A DNA stretch of 64,000 bases from Tessaracoccus bendigoensis DSM 12906 (GTDB lineage: Bacteria; Actinomycetota; Actinomycetes; Propionibacteriales; Propionibacteriaceae). The notes below the pieces were generated by a model. It searched no databases. It saw nothing but the letters and a program-made list of their open reading frames with translations, and was not told where the DNA came from. Where the stretch lies: contig NZ_FQZG01000008.1 in the NCBI RefSeq assembly GCF_900141915.1, forward strand, positions 24,631 to 88,630, written 5' to 3'. Numbering within the stretch: the first letter of the stretch is position 1; each line of letters starts with the position of its first letter. Of this stretch, positions 9,390 to 17,153 are shown in pieces. The translations under genes and the position numbers were made by a program.

Positions 9390-10784
9390 TCAGTCAAGCT
9401 TGGCTTCTGCGGCCTTCTCTTCCTCGACCTCGTCGGCGACGTCCTCGGCGGTCTCGGGGGTCGGCAGCGACATGTCCACCACGTTGCCGTCGGTGTCGGT
9501 GACCTTGGCGGCGGCGCAGATCTGGGCCAGCGCCTTGCCGCGACGGATCTCCTGCATCCACTCAGCCATGTGGTTGTGTTCCATCATGTGGTTGATCTCG
9601 TCCTGGGGCGAGGAACCGTTCTGCTGGGCGCGACGGAAGATCATCTCGGTGAGCTCCTGCTGCGAGACGTCGACCTTGTTCTCGTCGGCGAACACGTCGA
9701 GGATCACCTGGGCGCGGAGTGCCTGGGTGGAACGGGTGTCGATGGAGGCCCAGAACTCGTCTGCGGTCTCGGCCTCCTCGTCCTCTGCCTGCTCAAGGTA
9801 GGTCTCAACGGTCAGGCCGCCCTGTGCGAGCTGGCGCTGCACCTCTGCGCGTCGTCCTTCCTTCTCACCTGCGAGGACGGCCTCGGGAAGTTCGAAGTCG
9901 GTCGCCTCAACGACGGCCTCGAGGACCTTGTCGCGCGCGTCGGAGAGCTGCTCGGCCTTGACCTGCTGCTCGGCGGCCTTCCGTAGGTCGGCCTGCATCT
10001 CCTCGACGGTGTCGAACTCGGAGATCATCTGGGCGAAGTCGTCGTCGAGGTCGGGCAGCTCCTGCTCGGACACAGTCTTGACGGTGACCTCGATGTCGGC
10101 GTCCTGGCCGCGGAATTGGCCCCCGACGAGCGTGGAGGTGAACTTCTTCGACTCCCCGGCCTTGAGGCCCGTGACGGCCGCGTCGAGGCCCTCGAGCATG
10201 TTCTTCTCTTCGCCGACCTTGTAGGTGATGGCCTCCGCGGTGGCGTCGGGCAGTTCCTCCCCGTCCTGCGTAGCGACCAGGTCGATGCTCAGCACGTCGC
10301 CGTCCTTAGCGGCCCGGTCGACCTCCGTGGTGGTGGCGAACCGCTGACGGAGGAGTTCGAGACGCTCGCTGGTGAAGTCGTCGGCGGACTGTGGTGCGTC
10401 GACGGTGACCTCGACGGTCGACAGGTCGGGCAGCGTCACCTCGGGGCGGATGTCGACCTCGGCGGTGAACTCGACGAGTTCCTTGTCCTCAAGCTTCGTG
10501 ACGTCGACCTGCGGCTGGGCCATCGGCCACACCTTGGCCTCGTCGATGGCGACGTTGTAGGCGGCGGGGATGGCCTCGTTGATGGCCTCCTGTAGCACGG
10601 CGCCCCGGCCGAACCGCTGGTCGATGACGGTGGAGGGTACCTTACCCTTGCGGAAGCCGGGGATGTTGACCTGTTCGGCGATCCCCTTGTACGCCTTATC
10701 AAGATACGGCTGGAGGTCGGTAAACGGGATCTCGACGGTGAGCTTGACCCGCGTCGGGCTCAGCTTCTCAACGGTGCTAGGCAC
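9390..10784 (-). CDS. tig: Trigger factor
   Basis: Ribosome-bound chaperone and peptidyl-prolyl isomerase, 464 residues. The N-terminal ribosome-binding domain has GFRKGKVPSTVIDQRFG (the family GFRxGKxP signature, about residues 43-60). The FKBP-type PPIase domain spans about residues 160-245, and the C-terminal helical chaperone arms follow. The tail is acidic and rich in Ala and Glu. It lies upstream of the clp block on the same strand, as in many bacteria, but with a terminator and an intervening membrane gene. Confidence 0.95.
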   Translation of the reverse strand: MPSTVEKLSPTRVKLTVEIPFTDLQPYLDKAYKGIAEQVNIPGFRKGKVPSTVIDQRFGRGAVLQEAINEAIPAAYNVAIDEAKVWPMAQPQVDVTKLEDKELVEFTAEVDIRPEVTLPDLSTVEVTVDAPQSADDFTSERLELLRQRFATTTEVDRAAKDGDVLSIDLVATQDGEELPDATAEAITYKVGEEKNMLEGLDAAVTGLKAGESKKFTSTLVGGQFRGQDADIEVTVKTVSEQELPDLDDDFAQMISEFDTVEEMQADLRKAAEQQVKAEQLSDARDKVLEAVVEATDFELPEAVLAGEKEGRRAEVQRQLAQGGLTVETYLEQAEDEEAETADEFWASIDTRSTQALRAQVILDVFADENKVDVSQQELTEMIFRRAQQNGSSPQDEINHMMEHNHMAEWMQEIRRGKALAQICAAAKVTDTDGNVVDMSLPTPETAEDVADEVEEEKAAEAKLD

Positions 10785-10931
10785 GAAAGGACTCCTGAGG
10801 TTGAAAAATGTTCGCGGGCCAGTCTATCCGCCCCAGCGGCCTCGACCAATCGGGGTGCCACGGCGCGTAGCACAACGGCGCCACCATGTGACTCACCCAC
10901 CCCAGCCCGTTGTCGCCGTTGGGCCACGACC

Positions 10932-10937
10932 TAGCAT
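10932..10937 (+). promoter_or_regulatory. -10 box TAGCAT for the patatin-like gene
   Basis: TAGCAT lies 6 nt before the GTG at 10944, the same spacing as in eight other genes of the window. It favours that GTG over the in-frame ATG at 10956. Confidence 0.5.
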
Positions 10938-10943
10938 GGCTGC

Positions 10944-11840
10944 GTGCGGGAATCCATGAACAATAACGTCACCGACACTGCCCTGGTCTTCGAGGGCGGA
11001 GGCATGCGCGGAGCGTTCTCATCCGGTGTCGTGACCACACTCCTCGAGGCGGGCATCCACGCCGACTGGGTCGGCGGAATCTCGGCTGGCACCACCTGCC
11101 TGGCCAACTACGTCTCGCGCGACACCGCTCGTTCGGAGCGGTCGTTCACCGACTTCGCCGCCGAGCCCGAGTTCGGCGACTGGCGGACCTGGCTACAGGG
11201 CAAGGGGGTGTTCAACGCCGAGTGGATCTATGAACGGACCTCAGCCCCCGACCAGGCGCTCCCCTTCGACTGGGAACGCTTCCAGGCAAACCCGGCCGGG
11301 GTCGCGATCGGGGCGCTCAGGTGCAGCGACGGCGAGATGGTCTACTGGGGCCGCGAAGATATGGTCGCCCTGCCCATGCTCATGAAAAGGGTGCGAGCCT
11401 CCTCGACCATGCCAGCCTTGATGCCGTTTACCACCATCGACGGGGTCGAATACTGCGACGGCGCGCTCGGCCCGACCGGCGGCTTCGCCTATGACGCGGC
11501 CCGCGCCGCCGGCTATACCAGGTTCGTCGTCGTCATGACCAGGACCCGGGGCTACCGCAAGCAGAACGCCCGGATGCCTGCGGCCTACCGGTCGGTGTTT
11601 CGCAGGTATCCCGCGGTGGCAGAGGCGCTCCTGGCACGACCGACGAACTACAACCGGAGCCTGGACGAACTGCTGGCGTTGGAGGAGGCCGGGCAGGCGT
11701 TCCTGATCTTCCCCGATGAGATGCCGATCCGGAACTCGGAGAGGGACGTGACGAAGCTCCGCGCGGTCTACGACGCGGGGCGTCTCCAGTCGCAGCGACA
11801 GCTGCCCCAACTCGTCGATTTCCTCGGCCTCAAGGGCTGA
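10944..11840 (+). CDS. Patatin-like phospholipase
   Basis: Predicted acyl hydrolase with a Ser-Asp dyad, 298 residues. The oxyanion loop is FEGGGMRGAF (about residue 17), the nucleophile elbow is GGISAG with Ser near 47, and the catalytic Asp lies in YCDGALGPTGG near 174. The family includes YjjU-like bacterial patatins acting on phospholipids or lipid esters. The substrate here is unknown. No signal peptide or membrane helix is visible, so it is probably cytoplasmic. The GTG start has a -10 box 6 nt upstream and no clear ribosome site, while an in-frame ATG follows four codons later. It is transcribed towards the tRNA-Gly gene. Confidence 0.85.
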   Translation: MRESMNNNVTDTALVFEGGGMRGAFSSGVVTTLLEAGIHADWVGGISAGTTCLANYVSRDTARSERSFTDFAAEPEFGDWRTWLQGKGVFNAEWIYERTSAPDQALPFDWERFQANPAGVAIGALRCSDGEMVYWGREDMVALPMLMKRVRASSTMPALMPFTTIDGVEYCDGALGPTGGFAYDAARAAGYTRFVVVMTRTRGYRKQNARMPAAYRSVFRRYPAVAEALLARPTNYNRSLDELLALEEAGQAFLIFPDEMPIRNSERDVTKLRAVYDAGRLQSQRQLPQLVDFLGLKG

Positions 11841-11850
11841 CATGTGGTTT

Positions 11851-11879
11851 CCGCGGATCGCTGATATGCTGATCCGCGG
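11851..11879 (+). terminator. Hairpin after the patatin-like gene
   Basis: CCGCGGATC and GATCCGCGG form a perfect 9-bp stem around an 11-base loop, 10 bases past the stop codon and just before tRNA-Gly. Confidence 0.55.
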
Positions 11880-11883
11880 TTCT

Positions 11884-11954
11884 GCGGATGTAGCTCAATG
11901 GTAGAGCCCTAGTCTTCCAAACTAGCTACGCGGGTTCGATTCCCGTCATCCGCT
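11884..11954 (+). tRNA. tRNA-Gly (anticodon TCC)
   Basis: A complete cloverleaf of 71 nt: acceptor GCGGATG pairs with CATCCGC, the D arm has AGCTCAATGGTAGAGC, the anticodon loop CTTCCAA gives TCC, and the T loop is GGTTCGATTCC. The 3' CCA is not encoded. Confidence 0.95.
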
Positions 11955-11968
11955 CGATGTGCCGGTGG

Positions 11969-11993
11969 CTTTGTCAAACACTCTTTGACAAGG
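11969..11993. terminator. Hairpin between tRNA-Gly and the attL repeat
   Basis: TTGTCAAA and TTTGACAA form a perfect 8-bp stem with a 5-base loop. It may end the tRNA-Gly transcript. Before integration it stood between tRNA-Gly and tRNA-Pro. Confidence 0.45.
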
Positions 11994-12007
11994 TCCACGG
12001 CGCACCA

Positions 12008-12046
12008 CGGGGCGTAGCGTAGTGGCTAGCGCGCCTGCTTTGGGAG
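12008..12046 (+). repeat. attL: 5'-half copy of tRNA-Pro
   Basis: This is the left copy of the 39-bp direct repeat. Sequence identity with the intact tRNA stops abruptly after GGGAG in the anticodon arm, so this copy is a truncated tRNA left behind by integration. Confidence 0.9.
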
Positions 12047-12097
12047 AATGCGCGGTGCCGCCGATGAGCGTCGCATCTACGCTCAGACACCCCACAA

Positions 12098-12152
12098 TGT
12101 GCACACTTTCGCCCGGTTCGTGTACAAGTTCGTTAGGTTCGCCGTTAGGCTC
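12098..12152 (+). repeat. Left arm-type repeat (GTACAA-GTTAGGTT motif)
   Basis: This stretch matches 29689-29743 as an imperfect direct repeat of about 55 bp, sharing GCACA, GTACAA, GTTAGGTT and a second TTAGG half. Its place between the attachment site and the integrase stop suggests arm-type binding sites for the integrase. Confidence 0.5.
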
Positions 12153-13278
12153 AGAACGCCGCGTCGGCGTCTGTGACCTCGCCGGTGGTCGGGGCAACAG
12201 ACTTCACACCGAGCGCCCGGTTCAGCTCTATAGAGACAGCATCGACGGACTCACGCACGGCGCTATCGCGCACATGCCCATACACCGCAGCAGTGATACC
12301 TGCGTCCGCATGACCTAGCTGCTTTGCGGCCACGACTAGACCGCCCGCCTCGATCAGCGCAGAGGCCGCAGTGTGTCGTAGGTCATGCACCCGAATCCTC
12401 CGCCCGATACCCCGCAGACTTGCGTCACGCACCCGCTCCCCAACCCGTTCACGGGTCACCGCCGTGCCGCGCGATGTATGGAAGATGAGTTCGTCCGATA
12501 CCCGGTCACCGATATAGCTATGCAGGCGTTCATTGATGGCATGGGGCAGCACAACCCACCGCCGCGATGTCACGGTCTTGGTGCCCTCCACCCATAGCAG
12601 TGACCGCGCATAGTCGTGCTGGCCGACGGTCAATGTCAGCGCCTCGGTCACGCGCATCCCGGCGGTGCCCAGCAGCAGTATCAAGGTCTCCCACATCTCC
12701 GCGTTGACCCTCTCACCCCGTGGCCCATGCTTCGATGGGGTCACCGTCCGGGCCGTCCGTGCAACGGTCACAAGTTCGGCCATCGTGAGGAACGCCATCG
12801 GCGTCTTGTCCTTGATACTGACGACGAGCCCGGCGGTCACATCGGTCTGCCGTGCCGCCACGAGCGCGGCGCGCAACAGCGCCAGACGCTTGCGCTTCGA
12901 GCTATCGGCGCAGGACATCGCCGCCACCCAGTCCTCCACCATGGACCGCCTCAACGCCGCGACCGCGATATCACCAAGGGCATCAGTGACGTGCCCGGCG
13001 TGGAGCTTCACGCTCTCCAGCCCGGCGGACTTCAGGTGCCTCTTGCTATGGACATACTGACGGACGACCTCGGTCACGGTCAGTTCACCAACAGCCCCAC
13101 CCCGATGGTCATGGGCCGTTGCATGGGCTAGTGCCTCGGCGCGTGTGTGGAACCGCTTCTCCTTACTCTTGCCCGTTGCATCACGCCACCGCGCGACGAA
13201 CCGCTTGTCTCCACGGGCGCGGGCAGCATCGACGGCGCGACGGGGTAACTTCGCCCAGAGGTCACCGACGCTAGCCAC
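12151..13278 (-). CDS. int: Tyrosine recombinase (phage-type integrase)
   Basis: Site-specific recombinase that would integrate and excise the element at tRNA-Pro. With the GTG start at 13278 it has 375 residues. The N-terminal part has an AP2-like arm-binding region (FVARWRDATGKSKEKRF) and a SAM-like core-binding domain. The catalytic domain shows the first Arg in GTAGMRVTEALTL, HDLRHTAASALIEAG for the HxxR pair, and LGHADAGITAAVYGHV with the downstream His and the Tyr nucleophile. The upstream serine-recombinase stop is only 4 bp away, so the GTG is favoured over longer readings. Its 3' end faces attL. Confidence 0.9.
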   Translation of the reverse strand: MASVGDLWAKLPRRAVDAARARGDKRFVARWRDATGKSKEKRFHTRAEALAHATAHDHRGGAVGELTVTEVVRQYVHSKRHLKSAGLESVKLHAGHVTDALGDIAVAALRRSMVEDWVAAMSCADSSKRKRLALLRAALVAARQTDVTAGLVVSIKDKTPMAFLTMAELVTVARTARTVTPSKHGPRGERVNAEMWETLILLLGTAGMRVTEALTLTVGQHDYARSLLWVEGTKTVTSRRWVVLPHAINERLHSYIGDRVSDELIFHTSRGTAVTRERVGERVRDASLRGIGRRIRVHDLRHTAASALIEAGGLVVAAKQLGHADAGITAAVYGHVRDSAVRESVDAVSIELNRALGVKSVAPTTGEVTDADAAF

Positions 13279-13282
13279 GGGC

Positions 13283-13924
13283 TCATTGTTCCAGAGCCCG
13301 ATAGACCGTCGAGCGACCGACGCCCATCCTGACCGCGATGGACTGTGCCGGGACACCACTGGCTCGCAAGCCGCGCACCATCACGACTTCCTCGGGTGTG
13401 AGCGCCCGAGGCCGTCCGCCTACCCGGCCCTGTGCACGCGCCACCTCTAGTCCAGCGAGAGTCCGGTCCCGAAGGGTATCCACCTCGAACTGCGACAGCG
13501 CGGCCAGCACCGTCACCAGCAGACGGCCCGCCGGTGTCGATGTGTCCACGGATTCTGACAGCGAGACCAGAGCCACGCCCTGTCGGTCGAGACGTTCGAG
13601 CAGTCCGAGCAGGTCTGTAGTCGAGCGACTGATACGGCTCAAGCTGTAGACGACCACCGTGTCGCCGTCGCGCACCCATTCCAACATGCTCTGCAAGCCC
13701 GGCCTATCAATACGCCGCCCGGTGATGCCCTCATCTAGGAACATCTTGGCCGGTGCCCAACCAGCGCGCTCGATGGCGTGCCTCTGAGACTCAACCGACT
13801 GGTCCCGGCTTGTCGAGACGCGCAGATAGCTCACGACTGTGCCCGACCCAGCGCGCGATGTCCCAGAAACGGTCGCCGGAGCATCTGGGACGTTCGTGGT
13901 TTTGGGACGGGTTCTGGGGCTCAT
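13283..13924 (-). CDS. Serine recombinase (resolvase/invertase family)
   Basis: Small serine recombinase of 213 residues. The catalytic domain begins SYLRVSTSRDQSVESQ, whose VS Ser is the nucleophile, and contains YSLSRISRSTTDLLGLL and the LSQFEVDTLRDRTLAGLEVAR region of the long E helix. The C-terminus is a Hin/resolvase-type helix-turn-helix (VPAQSIAVRMGVGRSTVYRAL). It could resolve multimers of a replicating element, invert a segment, or modulate excision. No crossover sites were recognised. It lies 4 bp upstream of the tyrosine integrase and the two are probably co-transcribed. Confidence 0.9.
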   Translation of the reverse strand: MSPRTRPKTTNVPDAPATVSGTSRAGSGTVVSYLRVSTSRDQSVESQRHAIERAGWAPAKMFLDEGITGRRIDRPGLQSMLEWVRDGDTVVVYSLSRISRSTTDLLGLLERLDRQGVALVSLSESVDTSTPAGRLLVTVLAALSQFEVDTLRDRTLAGLEVARAQGRVGGRPRALTPEEVVMVRGLRASGVPAQSIAVRMGVGRSTVYRALEQ

Positions 13925-14005
13925 ATCCCCACAGTGTCAGCGCGTGTCACTAACGGTCGTTAGTGGGCCCCGCTCGCTGAGTCGCCTTCACGCTCGGCGT
14001 CCGCG

Positions 14006-14323
14006 TCAGGCAGCTGCATCTCGCCATTTTCGAATCGTCACGTGACTGACCCCGGAGGCGCGGGCCAAGGTTGCGATTGGCACTCCTGACCGGGCCGCTT
14101 CTGTCAGTTCTTCCTTCAGTGCAGAGCGGGAGTAGGAAGCCTGTGTGCCCAGCTGAGTGATTCGTTCGAGTCGGTCGAGCTTCCTTCGCTCTCGGTCGAT
14201 GTCGAGCTGGCTGAGCCCGCGAGCATCGGAGCGCTTGCGACGCGGTCCGGTGGCGGCCTTTTGCCGGGATGCACGGTCCGAGTGGACACGTCTGATGAGG
14301 GCGATTCTTGGGTCGAGTTCCAT
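14006..14323 (-). CDS. Small helix-turn-helix protein
   Basis: A basic protein of 105 residues. The first two-thirds are highly charged and probably helical (SQLDIDRERRKLDRLERITQL), and the C-terminus is a clear HTH (VPIATLARASGVSHVTIRKWRD). It may bind element DNA, for example the adjacent GGGACA repeats or the recombination region, but no function is established. It is on the same strand as the replication and recombination genes and separated from the ATPase gene by the repeat cluster. Confidence 0.6.
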   Translation of the reverse strand: MELDPRIALIRRVHSDRASRQKAATGPRRKRSDARGLSQLDIDRERRKLDRLERITQLGTQASYSRSALKEELTEAARSGVPIATLARASGVSHVTIRKWRDAAA

Positions 14324-14374
14324 GAGGTTCTCCTTCTGTTGGTGCCCCCTGCCCCCTCATAGGGAGGGGGGCAG

Positions 14375-14522
14375 TGGGACAGGGTGGCAATCGATGCTTG
14401 TCCCCGCGGTTGGGACAAGACGAAATGCGGTGCGACAGGGGGCGTCGTCGTCAACCAAGACACCCTGCCCGTCGCTGTTCCCCTCGACTGGACAGGGAAC
14501 TGTGTCCCCGGCGCGGGACAGG
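14375..14522. repeat. Iteron-like GGGACA/TGTCCC cluster, candidate replication origin
   Basis: About seven copies of a GGGACA(G/A)G core occur in both orientations within 150 bp: near 14376, 14399 (complement), 14412, 14433 (degenerate), 14490, 14503 (complement) and 14515. CTTGTCCC and GGGACAAG (14397-14419) form a perfect inverted repeat. The cluster lies directly after the ATPase stop and beside a primase module, where satellite and plasmid origins are often found. Confidence 0.5.
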
Positions 14523-15521
14523 TCAATAGGCGTTCCATGTCATGGCTTCCGGGTCGTAGGGTTTGAGCACCGTGATGAATCGCCCGCCTCGGGGTGCGGG
14601 CGAGAACGCCGCATAGCCCAGTTCGACCAGCTCTGCGAGTGCCGTGTCGACGTCTTCACGGCGCCGCGGGACAAGGCGACGAACATCGGCTTGGGTCAGG
14701 TGCTCGCTGGCTCGTTGGGTGATACACAGGCCGACCTGGTCGACGAGATCACGCCGGCGGCCAGACAGCTGTGAATCGAGCTGGATGCTCATGTTGTGGG
14801 TGACGCGGTCGCTGACGACGGTGGCGAAAGCGACGAGGTCACCAGCGGTGGTCAAGCCGCGCACTCGTCCCGGGCGGTCCTTGTCCACATGGAGTTCGAG
14901 GCGGCCGGTACGTCCTGGCGCAACGGTTTCCGTCATGGTGATTCGCAGGCTCGCTCCGTCGACCTTGGCTCGCTTGGCTTGGCTGCCGCCGGCGCCTCGC
15001 TCGCCGGTGTCGCGTCGCTTTCGCACATGGTCGACCGCGATGACTGCCGCGCCGGTGTGCGCAATGGGGCGCAGGACGCCGTCGTAGAAGCCGGAGACAT
15101 CGGCGGCGGAGTTCGGGTCACAGCCAGCGAGGTGCAGGGCACTGTCCATCCCGTCAAAGACCACCAGCTGTGCGCCCGAGGCGATGCGGTTCGCGTCCTC
15201 CCCTGCGGGTGGGTCGTCTGGGCTACCGACGCGGACGCGGGCGAGGTCAGCGTCTGCCAGCCCCACCGTCCTGAGTCTGCGGACGATAGATGGCAGGGAG
15301 TCTTCAAAGTCGAGGTAGACGGCGAGCCCGCCATCGGTGACGACTTGTCGTAGGGCCTCAACGGCCAGCCAGCTCTTGCCGCTCTCGCTGGCTCCAATCA
15401 AGCTGTTGACGCGGCCGCTGTACAGCAGGCCTGCGCCGTCACCCCGGCGAAGGATGGTCGCCTCGTCATCGGCGCTGACGGTGATGTCGAGCGCCGGCTG
15501 CGGAATCCACGTTGACATCAT
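14523..15521 (-). CDS. RecA-fold AAA ATPase, RepA-like replicative helicase
   Basis: P-loop ATPase of the RepA/AAA_25 type, 332 residues. Walker A is IGASESGKSW (about residue 40). The Walker B strand is AQLVVFDGMDSALHL, followed by AAVIAVDHVRKRRDTGERG, which resembles the DnaB/RepA H3 motif. The C-terminal 90 residues look like a winged-helix domain (LTQADVRRLVPRRREDVDTALAELVELGYA). Such proteins pair with prim-pol primases in phages, plasmids and satellites. Its ATG overlaps the primase stop as ATGA, so the two are coupled. Longer upstream readings overlap the primase and are less likely. Confidence 0.75.
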   Translation of the reverse strand: MMSTWIPQPALDITVSADDEATILRRGDGAGLLYSGRVNSLIGASESGKSWLAVEALRQVVTDGGLAVYLDFEDSLPSIVRRLRTVGLADADLARVRVGSPDDPPAGEDANRIASGAQLVVFDGMDSALHLAGCDPNSAADVSGFYDGVLRPIAHTGAAVIAVDHVRKRRDTGERGAGGSQAKRAKVDGASLRITMTETVAPGRTGRLELHVDKDRPGRVRGLTTAGDLVAFATVVSDRVTHNMSIQLDSQLSGRRRDLVDQVGLCITQRASEHLTQADVRRLVPRRREDVDTALAELVELGYAAFSPAPRGGRFITVLKPYDPEAMTWNAY

Positions 15522-16454
15522 GACTGGGCCCCTTCGAGCCACTCGCACAGGCACCGTGCCGGCGGGGGCTCTTGCCCCATCCGCGCGACCGCGCCGGCCA
15601 CTGACCGCTGGACTTCGAGGAGCGCCTCGTGTGGGGCACGGCGGCCGGACCGTCCACGGGTGGTGACTTCAGCCACGAACGCTTCGGTCACCGACTCGAT
15701 GGCCTTGGCGAAGCCCGGGTGCCCATCCGAGGCGGTCCGCACCAGACGTGCCACCACGCTGTTCAGCCGGGTGTGGGCCGACTCGCCCCCGTGTGGCCAA
15801 AGGGCTCTTCGGCCCATTTCAGGGCAAGGGCTGAGCGAGGCCCGGCGCGCCTCCATCCAAGACTGCACTTCTGCATGGCTTGCTGGCGCTGCGGACCAGG
15901 CTGGCCTCGCTTCGGATGACAGTGCGGTGACCCATGCTGTTGGGAGTTCTGCAAGGTCATGCTCTTCGGGCAGGAGCTGGACGCTGGCGCCGCTCGGGTC
16001 GCGCCATTGATAGGCCATGCCTTCGGGATGAAGCGAGGGAGGCACGACTGCGTAGATGGCCCCACCACACCAGTTCGATGCCCGGGCCGACATCCGACCA
16101 CTCGAGTCCGGCGGGGACCCGGAACCACCGGATGCCCGAAGGAATAGACCGAGCCGAAGACACCCACGTCGGAGGGAGGGTCCCAAACTTCGACTCAAGG
16201 TGGCTCAGGGTGTCAAGGGCAACTTTGTCTCCATAGGCATCAACATCGACACCGACGACAGTTGAGGGCAGGCGGACGGCGATGTTGCCGCCGTTACGCC
16301 TCCAGCGCGCCACTGTCTCGGGCGTGGGTGCGCTCGCCAGCCGCCCCGTCGTGCCCATGGGTGGGGGTGCCTTCCGGCGCTGTGGCAGCACCACGACGGT
16401 CCAGCCGGCCCCAATGTAGTCAGGGGCGGCGATCGTGAATGGTGAGAGCGCCAT
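15518..16454 (-). CDS. Bifunctional DNA primase/polymerase (prim-pol), apparent frameshift
   Basis: Archaeo-eukaryotic-type primase/polymerase for replication of the element. The first frame runs from the ATG at 16454 with the AEP residues VVGVDVDAYG (metal-binding DxD) and PSGIRWFRVPAG, up to VGPGIELVWWG. Homologous sequence then continues in another frame as IYAVVPPSLHPEGMAYQWRDPSG, so one extra G in the GGGG run near 16063 breaks the gene. Joined, the product would be about 311 residues, with a helical C-terminal part containing a domain shared by element primases. The break may be an assembly error, a real mutation or programmed slippage. It is preceded by GGAAGGACC and followed by the ATPase gene. 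Confidence 0.7.
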
Positions 16455-16471
16455 GTGTGTGGTCCTTCCTG

Positions 16472-16499
16472 CGGGGGGGCTGGTCTCCCAGCCCCCCGC
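16472..16499 (-). terminator. GC-rich hairpin between the small protein gene and prim-pol
   Basis: GGGGGGCTGG and CCAGCCCCCC can pair around a short loop in the 50-bp gap before the prim-pol start. Inside an operon it may act as an attenuator or RNA-processing site. There is no T tract. Confidence 0.45.
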
Positions 16500-16505
16500 G
16501 CTGTC

Positions 16506-16886
16506 TCATGAGATGAAGTTGGTGCCGTCATCCTCGAGTTGGCCACTCGCCTCTGATGGGTCGATGAGTCGAACGTTGAAGGTCTTGCGCTGCAGGTCCG
16601 TGCCCGGGATGTCCTCAATGCCCAAGAGCGTGATCTCGATGGTGGAATCGAGCGACGGGGCGAGCGCGACCAACTTTCGGACGAGGTCTCTGGATGAGGC
16701 GGTGAGGTATCGCTCCCCCTCGGGGGTCATCAATGTCAGGTGCGGCGCACGGCCACCGTCGTCGAACTCCCTCGCTTCGAGAGCGACCAAGGTCCCCGAA
16801 ATCGAGTCCCCGATCGTTTCGAACCGCACGTTGGGGTCGATGAAGGCGTCCCAGGTGGCGGATGCGTTGGTCTTGAAGCCCTTCAT
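16506..16886 (-). CDS. Hypothetical small acidic protein of the replication module
   Basis: 126 residues, not recognised. The sequence alternates predicted beta strands (ETIGDSISGTLVALEARE, HLTLMTPEGERYLTAS, STIEITLLGIEDI), which could suggest an OB-like barrel as in ssDNA-binding proteins. That is a guess from pattern alone. The start overlaps the excisionase stop as ATGA, and the gene precedes prim-pol, so a role in replication is plausible. Confidence 0.6.
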   Translation of the reverse strand: MKGFKTNASATWDAFIDPNVRFETIGDSISGTLVALEAREFDDGGRAPHLTLMTPEGERYLTASSRDLVRKLVALAPSLDSTIEITLLGIEDIPGTDLQRKTFNVRLIDPSEASGQLEDDGTNFIS

Positions 16887-17086
16887 CGCGCCACCTCCGA
16901 CTTGTTCACACCTTGGTGGTTGTACGTGATCCAGCTCTCGACATCAGCGATTCGGTAGCGGATCCGGGACCCGACGCGCACGAACGCGGGGCCTTGCTGG
17001 CGCTGACGCCAGTTGCGGACTGTGCCGGGATGGAGCCCGAGCATGCGGGCCGTTTCGGCAGTGGTGATGAGTTTGTTCTCTTCCAT
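16883..17086 (-). CDS. AlpA/Xis-type excisionase, MerR-like HTH
   Basis: 67-residue DNA-binding protein. LITTAETARMLGLHPGTVRNWRQR is a winged-helix HTH_17 motif, followed by the wing VRVGSRIRYRIADVESWI. Proteins of this size beside an integrase and primase usually direct excision or switch on the replication genes. The start at MEENKL is chosen because residues upstream show no conservation-like pattern. It is the first gene of the leftward module and is transcribed divergently from the HTH regulator. Confidence 0.75.
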   Translation of the reverse strand: MEENKLITTAETARMLGLHPGTVRNWRQRQQGPAFVRVGSRIRYRIADVESWITYNHQGVNKSEVAR

Positions 17087-17107
17087 GACACCATCGTGCA
17101 TCCCATG

Positions 17108-17137
17108 ACGTAGTATTACCACGGGACAGAATTACTC
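17108..17137. promoter_or_regulatory. Candidate operator between excisionase and regulator
   Basis: AGTATT and AATTACT form an imperfect inverted repeat in the 67-bp AT-richer gap between the two divergent genes. It could be the regulator's binding site, inferred from position. Confidence 0.3.
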
Positions 17138-17153
17138 ATTATTGGGATGGCTT

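Noticed and set aside
12008..12046. Possible second tRNA-Pro gene
   Set aside because: Only the 5' 39 nt are present. No T arm or 3' acceptor strand follows, so it is an att remnant.
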